64,000 bases of DNA. It comes from Liopterus haemorrhoidalis. Taxonomy: Eukaryota > Arthropoda > Insecta > Coleoptera > Dytiscidae. The notes below the pieces were generated by a model that searched no databases, was not told the DNA's origin, and saw only the letters and a list, made by a program, of their open reading frames with translations. Of the stretch, positions 37,301-42,059 are shown piece by piece (the stretch's first letter is position 1; every line of letters starts with the position of its first letter). The position numbers and the translations under genes are program-made. Where the stretch lies: contig OZ020611.1 of the NCBI GenBank assembly GCA_963971575.1, positions 244,800,654-244,864,653 of the forward strand, in the 5' to 3' direction.

Positions 37301-40300
37301 GTAATTAATAGCATCATAGATGACTTACCGACATCTTCCTGATCACCTTGAGACGAATTGGTGTCGTCTGATGCAGCAATCCTCGAAGAAGAACTCCAAC
37401 GATCTATAAAACAAGACATCGTTTAGTTATTTAGTGATAACAAATTGTGGGTATATATTTTGTATTATTATGTCACTGTTCACGTCATAAAACAAGTACT
37501 GCTCAACAGATTTAGAAATAAAACATTCTGCCAATAAGACTGTCCAACTTGAACTACAATATGATGGGGGAAATATTAAATGGACAATTTTGAGCTAATT
37601 TAAAAATAGTTGAATTCCATGGATATTTAGACGCTTCTTTTCTCGATTATATTGCACTTTGAAGGTTATACCCACTGTAATTAATAGCATCATAGATTAC
37701 TTACAGACATCTTCCTGATCACCTTGGGACGAATTGGTGTCTTCTGATGCAGCAATCCTCGAAGAACTCCCACGATCTATAAAAGAAGACACCGTTTAGT
37801 TATTTAGTGAACAAATTGTGGGTATATATTTTAAATCATAGGTTTTAATAACTTTTGAAAAAATAAACCACGTCTTCCAGCTAGAGACTACAAGCAAGCG
37901 TACTTAGAGTTTTTGGCCCACGAGATCAGGCCAGTGACGTAATGGTATATGCGCCAAATATTGAAGTCAAACCAATAACTACACAGCCTGCAGGCGGTTC
38001 TACGTCCGCTGCTTCGACCATGAAACACAAGAGACACACCCTACTGGTTCAGAGTTTAGAGAAGCACACATTTATTGCTGCTGTGACGTCACGATTAGGC
38101 AAGAAACGTTAGTAGTCATATAGCGCTTGTAATACTAAACTCCATTCACAATAAATATGAGATGACGTCACACTTGGTTAATTTAAGTACCAATGTTATG
38201 TTATGTTTTAATCAACATCAATCCATAACTTAATTAGTACATTTATTTATTTAATGTTGGTAAATTTTTCCAATGTTGTCAGTTTGTAATTGGATTGTTC
38301 AATCGTTATTTGTCAGGTTAACATTTAAGTGCATATTTAGTGAAGTTATATTTTATTTTTTTTAAATTTTACTGTAATAAAAATGCACAAAGCTCTTAGT
38401 AGCCGTACTCAAAGGATGGTTTTGTCTCTTATTAATTATTTTGAAAGATAATTAATTTGATTTTAGGAGAGCATGTTACTGTCGACACTATTAATATAAA
38501 ATTACATGAAAGGGATACCTTAGTAAACTACCATTTCTAACTCATAAAAGAGTAGTAGATATCAAATTTTAGCTTGATCGTAGCAATAGTTTCCGAGATA
38601 TTAGTAGAGTTAATTTTTAAAAACTGCAATGGTACCTTTGTAAACTACCTTTTCTTATACAGCGATATAGACCAAAATTGTAGGGTTTTTTAAGACTCAT
38701 AAAAGAGTATTAGATATCAAATTTTAGCTTGATCGAAGCAATAGTTTTCGAGATATTGGTTGAGTTAATTTTTAAAAATTGCAATGGTACCTTAGTAAAC
38801 TACCATTTCTAACAGAGCGATTGAAACCAAAATTTAATTATTTTTTAAAACTCATAAAAGAGTAGTAGATATCAAATTTTAGCTTGATCGAAGTAATAGT
38901 TTTCGAGATATTGGTAGAGTAAATTTTTAAAAATTGTAATGGTACCTTAGTAAACTACCATTTCTAACAAAGCGTTTGAGTCCAAAATTTAAGGGTTTTT
39001 TTAAAACTCATAAAAGAGTAGTAGATATCAAATTTTAGCTTGATCGTAGTAATAGTTTTCGAGATATTGGTAGAGTAAATTTTAAAAAATTGCATTGGTA
39101 CCTTAGTAAACTACCATTTCTAACAGAGCGATTCAGACCAAACTTTAAGGGTTTTGTAAAACTCATAAAAGAGTAATAGATATCAAATATGATGGGTGAT
39201 ATTTCTATAACGTACTTTTATCTGTATATTGTGTTTGTATATTTTAAAAGGTTTTATAATTTGTAATGTAAGTGAACAAAAACAATATTTAATTTTGTAT
39301 CTTGATCGATAAACAAATATTATATATGATTAATAAAATATGTTCTATTTACATTTGTTACGATCTTTTTTTTGTAATTTTAACCTACAGGTCTGTTACG
39401 TAGAACGGTTTATTATCATCAGATGCAAACGAAAAGTAATTTTAGCGTACTCATGAAATTTACACTTGCAGCTAGCGGCAATAAACTGTTTGACTGGAAA
39501 TAATATTTGAATATTCATTATTCGAAACAAAATTGTATCTAACATCTGAAATTCAAAAATTTCTATTCGAATAATAAAAAAATTGACTCTTTATCATTGC
39601 TTTCCGATATCATTTAGTGAGTAGGAAGCAAGCTCGGAGCGTTCGAGAAAAGGTCTAAACGCGTTTATTCGAGCGGTCTGGAGTTAAACAGTGTGATTCG
39701 GAACATTCCGCGTTTGCTTCCCGAACCCGCTGTGTCAATGTGACACCAGGCGAAAAATTAAAGTAAATTGCATAAAAAGTATTAAAAGAACACGACACAT
39801 TTCTAAAAACAAATATTTCTGATGATTCTTATACACTGAAATTTATTATTATTTTTTTTAATACTACATTACACAATATAATATAAACTATAAATTTCGC
39901 GACAAATCGGTTAGAAAGAGCTGCTGTGCATCATAATTTACATTAATTCCTTTCCTCCATAGGAAATATAGGTTTTCAATATATTTTTAGAAGTTGTTCG
40001 ATATAACCTAACTTTTGTTGACAGTTTACGAATTGGCAACAAGGTGAGTTTTTCAACTGTGACGTCATTTCAAAGTTACGGTAAATGGACTTTACCTCTA
40101 CATACAAATACACAGATGTACACACGCGCACACGCACACGTGCACGCACGCACGCACGCACGCTCGCATGCACGCATATATGTATATATAGTGGTCCATG
40201 CATATCCCCTGACACCAGGAATGCGAGTTAATAAATTAATTAAATATTGAAATTTGTGTCGCGAGCCGAATGCGATCAGTCAGTACAAATCATACAATGA

Positions 40301-40982
40301 TACAGACCGTACAATCAGAGGTGCCGGACACATGAATCGCTAGCCGGCGAATTCCATATACACTATAAATAATCAGAAGACAATAAATCGCGCTATCGGC
40401 CAATAATGCAAGGCCGTTAAATTAGTAATCGGCCAATCTACTTATCGGTGCAACCCTAATAATAATAATAATAATATATCCATTTCTCGTTATCATTGTT
40501 ACTGATATGTTTTACTTAACAAATTTTGTTGTAAGATTGATCGACTTCTTCTCTGTTACTGTTACTTCAGCAGTAACAGTTGGTTCTAATCATTTAAACC
40601 ATCATCATTTAAAACTTCTTAATTGCACTTCTCAATATTTGAAAAGAAGACATTTTACACAGCAAACACCATGCAATGCAAGAGGTCTCTCTTCTGATCC
40701 TGAGTAGTTAATATTTTCACTTACCTCCTTGTTCTAGGGAAGACAGCAGGGGGACTCCATTGTCCGGCTCAGCGGCCCATGAAGTGGAGGCGACAGGCCC
40801 TGGAACACAACACACTCAGTATCAGGCCCATTCATTGCGGGACATCGGCCCAAGTTATCGGCCCCATGTACGACACTCACCCAGCTCAATCTGCTCTCCT
40901 CTGTTCTGTTGAGACTCCATTTCAATTCTGATAACACTACGTTGATAACAAACTAAGTAGTCGCACAAAGTAGACTGTAGCT
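10206..40982 (-). CDS. XK-related (XKR/CED-8 family) membrane protein gene, eight exons, 3' end not found
   Basis: This is a spliced gene of about 349 codons, joined from 40881-40920, 40725-40799, 37705-37776, 37329-37403, 31104-31193, 19160-19397, 14195-14502 and 10206-10355. Every intron is GT-AG and the phase matches at each junction. Residues 1-117 are polar and Ser/Gln/Asp-rich. A hydrophobic segment with ADVGSDL begins near residue 135, and a second lies near 165-182. The family signature [20 protein letters not shown] lies near 272-291. XKR proteins are multipass plasma-membrane proteins; several act in caspase-triggered phosphatidylserine exposure as lipid scramblases. The usual family length is longer, so one or more C-terminal exons are missing here. 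Function in this organism is inferred from family only. Confidence 0.85.
10356..11070. other. XKR-like intron 7, right-hand part, low-information
   Basis: It contains a short GTCTGTC run (10417-10435), a poly-G run (about 10472-10485) and a GGGGCGCxxCAT patch. No gene was recognised. Confidence 0.4.
11071..11195. mobile_element. 125-bp foldback MITE
   Basis: The two halves are near-complete inverted repeats. TAACTCAAGTTAAAATCATT is perfect in both arms, and the ends are GGTTGCTGAAGTAAG and GTTAGCAACC. A transcript would fold into a hairpin of about 50 base pairs. Confidence 0.8.
11363..11533. mobile_element. MITE with GTCTCATTTTGTAATACGTA ends, copy 1
   Basis: The inverted ends are GTCTCATTTTGTAATACG and the near match CGTATTACAAATTGAGAC. 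A second copy in opposite orientation lies at 54665-54832, and the two share internal sequence (for example TTCATTTTTTATGTTGTATA). Confidence 0.7.
11534..12379. other. Intron sequence with one hAT-type element end
   Basis: The segment 11828-11882 has two poly-G runs and ends with CTAGGGCCGCCCCTG, which is the end type of the hAT element at 29237-30874. The matching left end was not found. 12060-12260 has short open frames with no recognised domain. Confidence 0.4.
12380..12664 (-). pseudogene. Possible LINE reverse-transcriptase tail relic
   Basis: An 82-codon minus frame contains [12 protein letters not shown] and later [14 protein letters not shown]. This resembles the segment after the reverse-transcriptase domain of jockey/CR1-type LINEs (RRRLRWAGHVxRM). 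Similarity is weak and short, so this is a tentative call. Confidence 0.4.
12782..12850 (-). repeat. tRNA-derived sequence (SINE head candidate)
   Basis: On the minus strand GGGTTCGAATCTCGG fits the Pol III box B, and TGGCTTACCATAGAGG lies about 50 bases upstream in the place of box A. No clear acceptor-stem pairing is visible, so it is more likely a tRNA-derived repeat than a working tRNA. Confidence 0.5.
12955..13185 (-). pseudogene. mariner transposase fragment
   Basis: [11 protein letters not shown] and later a degraded SPDLAPSDY-type block ([13 protein letters not shown]) match the mariner segments around the second and third catalytic aspartates. Both motifs carry substitutions: the His of HDNARPH and the Asp of SPDLAP are changed. 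It is inactive, with no termini found. Confidence 0.8.
13186..13811. other. Intron sequence, nothing recognised
   Basis: Mostly AT-rich. A 69-codon minus frame at 13470-13679 has no recognised domain. Confidence 0.35.
13812..13975. mobile_element. 164-bp hAT-type MITE with poly-C tract
   Basis: The ends are CAGGCGTGCAC and GTGTGCGTGCCTG, inverted with one offset. The flanking 8-mers ATGTGAAA and GTGTCAAA match at 6 of 8 positions. The interior includes a run of C and then a run of A. Confidence 0.6.
14195..14502 (-). CDS. XKR-like gene exon 7: family signature
   Basis: This 308-base exon has acceptor TTTGCAG and donor GTAAGT. It opens with [20 protein letters not shown] and ends with the strongest XKR signature, a Glu-rich helix followed by [13 protein letters not shown] loop rich in Pro and Cys ([18 protein letters not shown]) lies between and is unusual for the family. 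A MITE sits about 50 bases upstream of the splice acceptor. Confidence 0.88.
14556..14729. mobile_element. MITE next to the XKR-like exon 7 acceptor
   Basis: CAGTGCTGGACTGG at the left end and CCGGTCCAGCCCTGG at the right are inverted repeats of a GC-rich element. It begins 53 bases upstream (in transcription) of the exon 7 acceptor. The target duplication is not clear. Confidence 0.65.
14730..15619. other. Intron 6 sequence with MITE debris
   Basis: 15208-15276 is an inverted match to 9122-9200. Poly-C runs lie at 15127-15137 and 15340-15350, and a poly-G run at 15551-15563. A GC-rich patch at 15330-15440 was not recognised. Confidence 0.4.
15620..16310 (-). repeat. GTCTGTC-bearing repeat, diverged copy
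   Basis: ATCAAAAATTCCTTTTGAAT at the left, AAGAGCTTTCATTTCATATCG in the middle and the sequence before ACAGACAGACAGACAAACA at the right follow the same order as the arm at 24700-25710. It is followed directly by two inverted tRNA-like sequences. Confidence 0.6.
16419..16485 (-). repeat. tRNA-like sequence, left member of an inverted pair
   Basis: On the minus strand it reads from GTTTGGGACTAAGACACGAT to GGATTCCATTCCCGG, closely matching the right member at 16548-16620. The box B T-loop is altered here (GATTCCATTCC). Confidence 0.6.
16548..16620 (+). repeat. tRNA-like sequence, right member of an inverted pair
   Basis: GAGCTCAATGGTCTGGGACT fits a D-arm/box A and GCGGGTTCGATTCCCGG is a perfect T-arm/box B with paired stem. 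The acceptor stem is not convincing, so a tRNA-derived repeat is more likely than a functional tRNA. Confidence 0.6.
17086..18101. mobile_element. 1.0-kb TIR element with TCA target duplication
   Basis: The ends TACCCTTTTCACACTAGATC and the inverted GATCTAGTGTGAAAAGGGTA are perfect for at least 20 bases. TCA flanks it on both sides (17083-17085, 18102-18104). There is no coding capacity. A 3-bp duplication suggests the PIF/Harbinger type, though TCA is not the usual TWA. Confidence 0.8.
17340..17446. repeat. Internal foldback within the TCA-flanked element
   Basis: GCGATTATGACAGCCATTATTCAC and GTGAATAATGGCCATAATCGC form an imperfect stem around a loop of about 50 bases. It may be a nested small element or part of the host element. 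Confidence 0.5.
18416..19107. mobile_element. Candidate solo LTR, 692 bp
   Basis: It begins TGTAACAG and ends CTGTTACA, so TG...CA with 8-base inverted termini. TTAT flanks it on both sides, although the flanks are themselves ATT-rich. TATAAATA-like boxes occur inside at 18537 and 18571. Two 64-base hairpin-forming repeats and a poly-C run lie within. It ends 53 bases before XKR-like exon 6, inside intron 6. Confidence 0.5.
18599..18771. repeat. Two 64-base hairpin repeats, 109 bp apart
   Basis: Copies at 18599-18662 and 18708-18771 differ at four positions. Each begins GACTCGGYTC and ends GAGCTGAGTC, which pair as a 10-bp stem; the interior can pair again at GGTCTGG/ATCCAG. The spacer between copies is unrelated to them. 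Confidence 0.75.
19160..19397 (-). CDS. XKR-like gene exon 6: first transmembrane pair
   Basis: This 238-base exon has acceptor TTTCAG and donor GTAAGT. It encodes [20 protein letters not shown] and then a hydrophobic run with [19 protein letters not shown], followed by a second membrane segment and a charged end, FEKEKPW. The pattern of a membrane helix with ADVGSDL followed by WWYGALTL matches the N-terminal core of XKR proteins. Confidence 0.88.
19834..19987. mobile_element. 154-bp palindromic MITE
   Basis: The inverted ends are CAGACCAATTCTGTAA and TTACAGAATTGATCTG. A perfect 20-base palindrome, GTTACTATGATCATAGTAAC, lies inside, and GTAGTAACGTTACTAC lies in the other half. Confidence 0.65.
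20179..20559 (-). pseudogene. Transposase N-terminal helix-turn-helix relic (candidate)
   Basis: This 126-codon frame contains [18 protein letters not shown] and then [20 protein letters not shown]. This fits the N-terminal DNA-binding region of a repeated insect transposase-like protein family (pattern: SREII..V..FM, IPV....ERV.AATG.S..T). The rest of the frame is hydrophobic and probably not part of it. I cannot name the superfamily with certainty. Confidence 0.55.
21290..22892. other. Intron 5 sequence with GC-rich element relics
   Basis: 21780-22085 holds a patch with repeated GCGCCC and a GGCGCCCGTAGGC block, probably a decayed GC-rich MITE like that at 1.0-1.8 kb. Poly-G lies at about 21562-21574. 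A 72-codon minus frame at 22130-22348 was not recognised. Confidence 0.4.
22893..23053. mobile_element. 161-bp foldback MITE
   Basis: AAAATTAAAAAGATTCTTTAC and its inverted match TAAACAATCTTTTTAATTTT form TIRs of about 45-55 bp. CTTCACAAATTATTTTA is perfect in both arms. Nothing is coded. Confidence 0.75.
23369..24290 (+). repeat. Long GTCTGTC arm 1
   Basis: It starts TTTTTAGGGTTTTGTAGGTA, then a GTCTGTCTG run at 23411-23445, conserved AT-rich sequence, a tRNA-like module at 23940-24000, and ends with the palindrome GTGTGAATATTCACAC at 24260-24275. It is closest to arm 3 (26436-27347), which is inverted relative to it. Confidence 0.85.
23940..24000 (+). repeat. tRNA-like module in arm 1
   Basis: TAGCTTAATGGGTTAGAGCG fits box A and the D-arm; TTTCGAGTTCGAGTACGGA fits a slightly altered box B. 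Compared with arm 3, about 20 bases of the anticodon region are missing, so it cannot be a working tRNA. Confidence 0.6.
24700..25710 (-). repeat. Long GTCTGTC arm 2
   Basis: It lies in opposite orientation to arm 1, separated by about 410 bases. It has the same order of parts, including the end palindrome (GTGTGAATTTTCACAC, near 24704) and the outer end CCTACAAAACCCTAAAAAT. Next to the palindrome it shares AACTGAATGATGATTATTTG with arm 4, not with arms 1 and 3. Confidence 0.85.
25123..25198 (-). repeat. tRNA-like module in arm 2
   Basis: On the minus strand AGAGTTCGATTCCCGTC is a near-perfect box B; box A is weak (ACACAGTAGATAAG). Its sequence differs from the modules of arms 1 and 3 far more than the flanking arm does. 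Confidence 0.55.
25797..26212 (-). pseudogene. piggyBac-type fragment
   Basis: A minus-strand frame at 26024-26212 reads [18 protein letters not shown], a conserved piggyBac transposase block. At the left, TTAA followed by CCCTTTACTGCATGAA at 25797-25816 fits a piggyBac end with its TTAA target. Only a short internal part of the transposase remains and no second end is visible. Confidence 0.75.
26436..27347 (-). repeat. Long GTCTGTC arm 3
   Basis: It is near-identical to arm 1 but inverted, with the same end palindrome and AATAAGTGAAGGCGGTATGC block next to it. A tRNA-like module sits at 26722-26797. Arms 1 and 3 could be the TIRs of one element of about 4 kb into which other sequence was inserted. 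Confidence 0.85.
26722..26797 (-). repeat. tRNA-like module in arm 3
   Basis: On the minus strand GATGGCGTTATTGGTTAGAG fits box A and the D-arm, a longer anticodon region follows, then TTTCGAGTACGAGTACGG in place of box B. It is the fullest of the related pair found in arms 1 and 3. Confidence 0.6.
27490..28264. mobile_element. 775-bp TIR element inside the minisatellite
   Basis: The ends GGGTAACTGCAGTGAATTTC and the inverted GAAATTCGCTGCAGTTACCC are flanked by TATA on each side (27486-27489, 28265-28268), so the target is TA or TATA. Inner repeats of AGTCGATATTACCTGC and TAGTCGAAATTACCTGC lie near both halves. Nothing is coded. Confidence 0.8.
28440..28705. repeat. GC-rich tandem repeat ending in a long hairpin
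   Basis: Four degraded units of about 60 bases share GCGCCCCATATTTTGGCCGC-type sequence followed by GCCCGNGGCAAA. At the right, GCCGCGCCCGCGGCAAAAAC (about 28602) is inverted at 28676-28704 around a 45-base loop. Base composition contrasts strongly with the AT-rich surroundings. Confidence 0.75.
28914..29180. repeat. Array of GCCCCARTTGT motifs
   Basis: About 17 imperfect units of an 11-base core, CCCSARTTGTS, are spaced by 4-8 bases with recurring linkers (AAAA, CCATC, CAATGG). One pair is inverted, forming CCCCAGTTGTGAATAGGGG-type foldback at 28963-28998. A single unit pair occurs at 26262-26282 in inverted orientation. Confidence 0.85.
29345..29525 (-). pseudogene. Tc1 transposase fragment, inverted copy
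   Basis: On the minus strand it reads [20 protein letters not shown] and [11 protein letters not shown], the Tc1 block with the second catalytic Asp (FQHDNDPKH). The same segment occurs in plus orientation at 29735-29910, so part of the transposase is present twice, head to head. Confidence 0.8.
29526..30160 (+). pseudogene. Tc1-like transposase relic, main copy
   Basis: Successive frames read [20 protein letters not shown] (first catalytic Asp in FSDKS), [20 protein letters not shown], then the second Asp block broken near 29865, then [20 protein letters not shown] (third catalytic region, Glu in place of the last Asp-type residue is visible as PIEKLW) and [16 protein letters not shown]. 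Stops and shifts disrupt it in several places. Confidence 0.88.
30446..30813. mobile_element. ACCGGGTGAATTATT-family element, copy B
   Basis: It starts TACCGGGTGAATTATAAAA and ends TAAATAATTCACCCGGTA. It lacks the THAP element seen at 5784-7252 in copy A, so gives the empty site. It carries its own foldback insert at about 30568-30768 with ATTATTTAATGGCGAGACGA ends. Confidence 0.75.
30568..30768. mobile_element. 200-bp MITE nested in copy B
   Basis: ATTATTTAATGGCGAGACGA and the inverted TCGTCTCGCTATTAAATAAT border about 200 bases, and GTCA continues the repeat inwards. Copy A has uninterrupted sequence at this place. Confidence 0.7.
31104..31193 (-). CDS. XKR-like gene exon 5
   Basis: This 90-base exon has acceptor TTTGCAG and donor GTAAGT. 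Only one frame is open, and it is the one required by the flanking exons. It encodes [20 protein letters not shown] and then NINQLNFNQ. An acidic DTDD stretch is present; CED-8 is cut by a caspase in its N-terminal region, but a similar role for this site is speculation. Confidence 0.75.
31255..31560 (+). repeat. GTCTGTC-bearing repeat, decayed copy
   Basis: GTGGCCAAACGGCATTTACG, AGAGAGTTCAAATTTGAC and CGTATATAGGAAAAGTATGG follow the order of the long arms, but the GTCTGTC run has decayed. It lies about 60 bases upstream (in transcription) of XKR-like exon 5. Confidence 0.55.
31561..31993. other. Intron 4 stretch with GC-rich patch
   Basis: 31815-31935 is GC-rich with a poly-C run and a direct echo of GGTAC, not recognised. 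The rest is AT-rich. Confidence 0.35.
32612..32820. mobile_element. 209-bp MITE with 50-bp TIRs
   Basis: TACCATGAGTTCAAAAAGAA and TTCTTTTTGAACTCAGGGTA begin and end it, and the inverted match continues inwards through GTTGGCTATGG(AAAAATAAAA). It is nested in the 31997-36905 element. Confidence 0.82.
33589..33715 (+). pseudogene. MADF-like domain start, relic
   Basis: Starting at ATG 33589, the frame reads [20 protein letters not shown], then [20 protein letters not shown] and a stop. The spacing of LI.LYE...IL..K..DYRD fits a MADF DNA-binding domain, the usual partner protein of PIF/Harbinger transposases. A Trp expected after IL is missing. Confidence 0.55.
34470..35525 (+). repeat. Long GTCTGTC arm 4
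   Basis: It has the same order as arm 1: TTTTTAGGGTTTTGTAGGTA, GTCTGTCTGTC at 34523, conserved AT-rich sequence, tRNA-like module at 35028-35107, and an end palindrome GTGTGAAAATTCACAC at 35501-35516. It is closest to arm 2. It stands alone inside the 4.9-kb element. Confidence 0.85.
35028..35107 (+). repeat. tRNA-like module in arm 4
   Basis: AGTGGCGTAGTTGGTTTTGT contains a perfect box A (TGGCGTAGTTGG), and GGGTACGATCC is a one-mismatch box B 53 bases on. The body differs from the modules in the other arms. Confidence 0.6.
35752..36872. mobile_element. 1.1-kb hAT-type element with GTATCTAGATAC subterminal repeats
   Basis: It begins CAGTGTTGTAATGTATCTAG and ends CTATTACAACACTG. CTCTCGAG is duplicated perfectly on both sides (35744-35751, 36873-36880). 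More than ten GTATCT/AGATAC units cluster within 150 bases of each end, typical of transposase-binding subterminal regions. No transposase is left inside. Confidence 0.92.
37119..37175. mobile_element. hAT-type left end fragment
   Basis: CAGTGGTTCTCAAACTGGGTGT is a common hAT terminus. It starts about 170 bases below XKR-like exon 4, and no matching right end was found. Confidence 0.5.
37329..37403 (-). CDS. XKR-like gene exon 4 (second copy of duplicated exon)
   Basis: This 75-base exon encodes [20 protein letters not shown] followed by QEDV. It differs from exon 3 by one extra Ser codon and a few substitutions. The splice sites are intact (acceptor TTATAG, donor GTAAGT), so it is not obviously a dead copy. 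Confidence 0.7.
37705..37776 (-). CDS. XKR-like gene exon 3 (first copy of duplicated exon)
   Basis: This 72-base exon has acceptor TTATAG and donor GTAAGT and encodes [20 protein letters not shown] followed by EDV. It is a near copy of the next exon, 301 bases downstream. Both copies are phase 1-1, so a transcript could use either or both without breaking the frame. Confidence 0.7.
37836..38512. other. XKR-like intron 2, left part, nothing recognised
   Basis: Mixed composition with a short TGACGTCA-containing stretch (38085) and AT-rich sequence. No open frame or element end is supported. Confidence 0.35.
38513..39190. repeat. Tandem repeat, 156-bp period, about 4.5 units
   Basis: ACCTTAGTAAACTACCATTT recurs near 38516, 38634, 38788, 38944 and 39100. 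Units share AAAAGAGTAGTAGATATCAA and TTTTCGAGATATTGGTAGAG. The first unit lacks about 40 bases. It lies in intron 2 of the XKR-like gene. Confidence 0.9.
39191..40700. other. XKR-like intron 2, right part
   Basis: 39388-39460 (GGTCTGTTACGTAGAACGGT) is a diverged match to 63147-63250. A GC-rich inverted pair, GGAAGCAAGCTCGGAG and its match near 39722, marks a possible 100-bp MITE at 39627-39722. A CACG-rich simple repeat lies at 40118-40175. Confidence 0.45.
40725..40799 (-). CDS. XKR-like gene exon 2
   Basis: This 75-base exon lies between acceptor TTCCAG and donor GTAAGT. It enters with two bases and leaves with one, matching exons 1 and 3. It encodes a polar stretch beginning [14 protein letters not shown], with no recognised domain, predicted to be cytoplasmic N-terminal sequence. 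Confidence 0.75.
40881..40982 (-). CDS. XKR-like gene exon 1: 5' UTR and start codon
   Basis: The start ATG is at 40920-40918 and opens [13 protein letters not shown]. The exon ends at 40881 after one base of the next codon, followed by donor GTGAGT. The inferred 5' UTR is about 62 bases, running from an initiator-like TTCAG around 40982. It is the first ATG downstream of the predicted start site, which is why I chose it. Confidence 0.75.
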
Positions 40983-41042
40983 GAAGGTAACCGCCGACAA
41001 ACACTTTATACCCAGCCATATCTTATCATCTCTTATCAGTGC
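40976..41042 (-). promoter_or_regulatory. Core promoter of the XKR-like gene: TATA box, initiator, GATA sites
   Basis: On the minus strand, GGTATAAAG lies at 41012-41004. An initiator-like TTCAGC has its A at 40982, 28 bases after the first T of TATAAA, which is the canonical spacing. Upstream, GATAAG occurs twice with further GATA cores between 41020 and 41042, a possible GATA-factor cluster. This is inference from spacing and motif only. Confidence 0.55.
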
Positions 41043-42059
41043 TGCTCAGGTGACGGTCAAGGTATGAAATGTGCCACCTCTACTTCCAGCCACCAGCCAA
41101 ATATCCCACTAAACCTATCAAGTCAATGTTTAAGCTAGGAACATTAAGCTAAAGGCTTCATCCATTGATTTCTTTAACAGTTTTACGAATTATAGAAAAT
41201 ATGAATTCATTATGTCATCGACGCATTCTTTTCTGTTTCTGATATTCGGTTTTCAATAACTAATAATAAAAGATGTCAAATGTCTTCCAGCAGGGTCTCC
41301 ACTGGCTGGGTTACCGGCTGCTCGTTGTCGAACATCCTGGTTACTTTATTTCGAATTTTCTCATCACGGATTCTGCTTTGTTGATTTAATGTTTGATGAG
41401 GTTCTTATTGAGCCTTGTTCATAACGGGGCATATTGGTGGGTTGCGTTCAGATGGTCTACTAGAAGCTGGATAGATATTTGCTGGGCACACGCTGTTCCT
41501 GAATCGCTAGTTATCAAGATTAAATCCACCTGGAGAGTGTGAATGTTGTTCGCTATATCTGCTGGTGATTTCCCGGGGACAGAGGCGTCTGTTGGACAGT
41601 ACCTTCAGAGACATGCCACAGCTTCCTGGTCTTGTGATGGCGCTTCTCCACTGAGGGAAAGCGGAACATGCGTTCCTGACTGGAGAGCAATCTGCAGTTC
41701 ACTGATCGAGGAAGGACTATCTCTGTATGGGGGCAACTGGAAGATGTGGAATGCTACTGATATTTAGGAAGCTCTTTCTCCCTACTCCCCGCTGGACAAC
41801 AGGGTCTAAGCAGCCAGTGTCTGTTGATACTGTAATCTTCTTCTTCTTCTTCTTCTTCTTCTTCTTCCCTAGCTTATCCCATGTCATATGGGGTCGCTGT
41901 TCCTTATCATTCTTCTCCATTCATTTCTGTCTTTCCATTCGTCTCTCTGTAAATCTTTGGTGGAGAAGTCAGCCATGAGCCATTCGTTCCATTCTGTTGA
42001 TACTATAATATGAAAAAAAATTAAATTAATTTTCTTTGCCGATATTAAAAAATAAAATC
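41043..42059. other. Upstream region of the XKR-like gene, unrecognised
   Basis: A moderately GC-rich stretch at 41280-41820 has short open frames on both strands without a recognised domain; a minus frame at 41280-41380 reads RDEKIRNKVTRMFDNEQ. A CTT trinucleotide run lies at 41840-41868, followed by TATGGGGTCGCTGTTCC, a common insect retroposon-tail motif. Confidence 0.35.

Larger units (their letters stand above)
37170..37835. repeat. Tandem duplication carrying XKR-like exons 3 and 4
   Basis: Units at about 37175-37462 and 37551-37835 match over about 285 bases, from ACTACAATATGATGGGGGAA through the exon to AAATTGTGGGTATATATTTT. Each unit includes one exon and both its splice sites. Confidence 0.9.

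Noticed and set aside
40044..40250. Frames with Ala/His/Arg or Arg/Val repeats
   Set aside because: They are caused by the CACG simple repeat.
41543..41978. Open frames upstream of the XKR-like gene
   Set aside because: No domain or splice context; one includes a CTT-repeat-coded Phe run.
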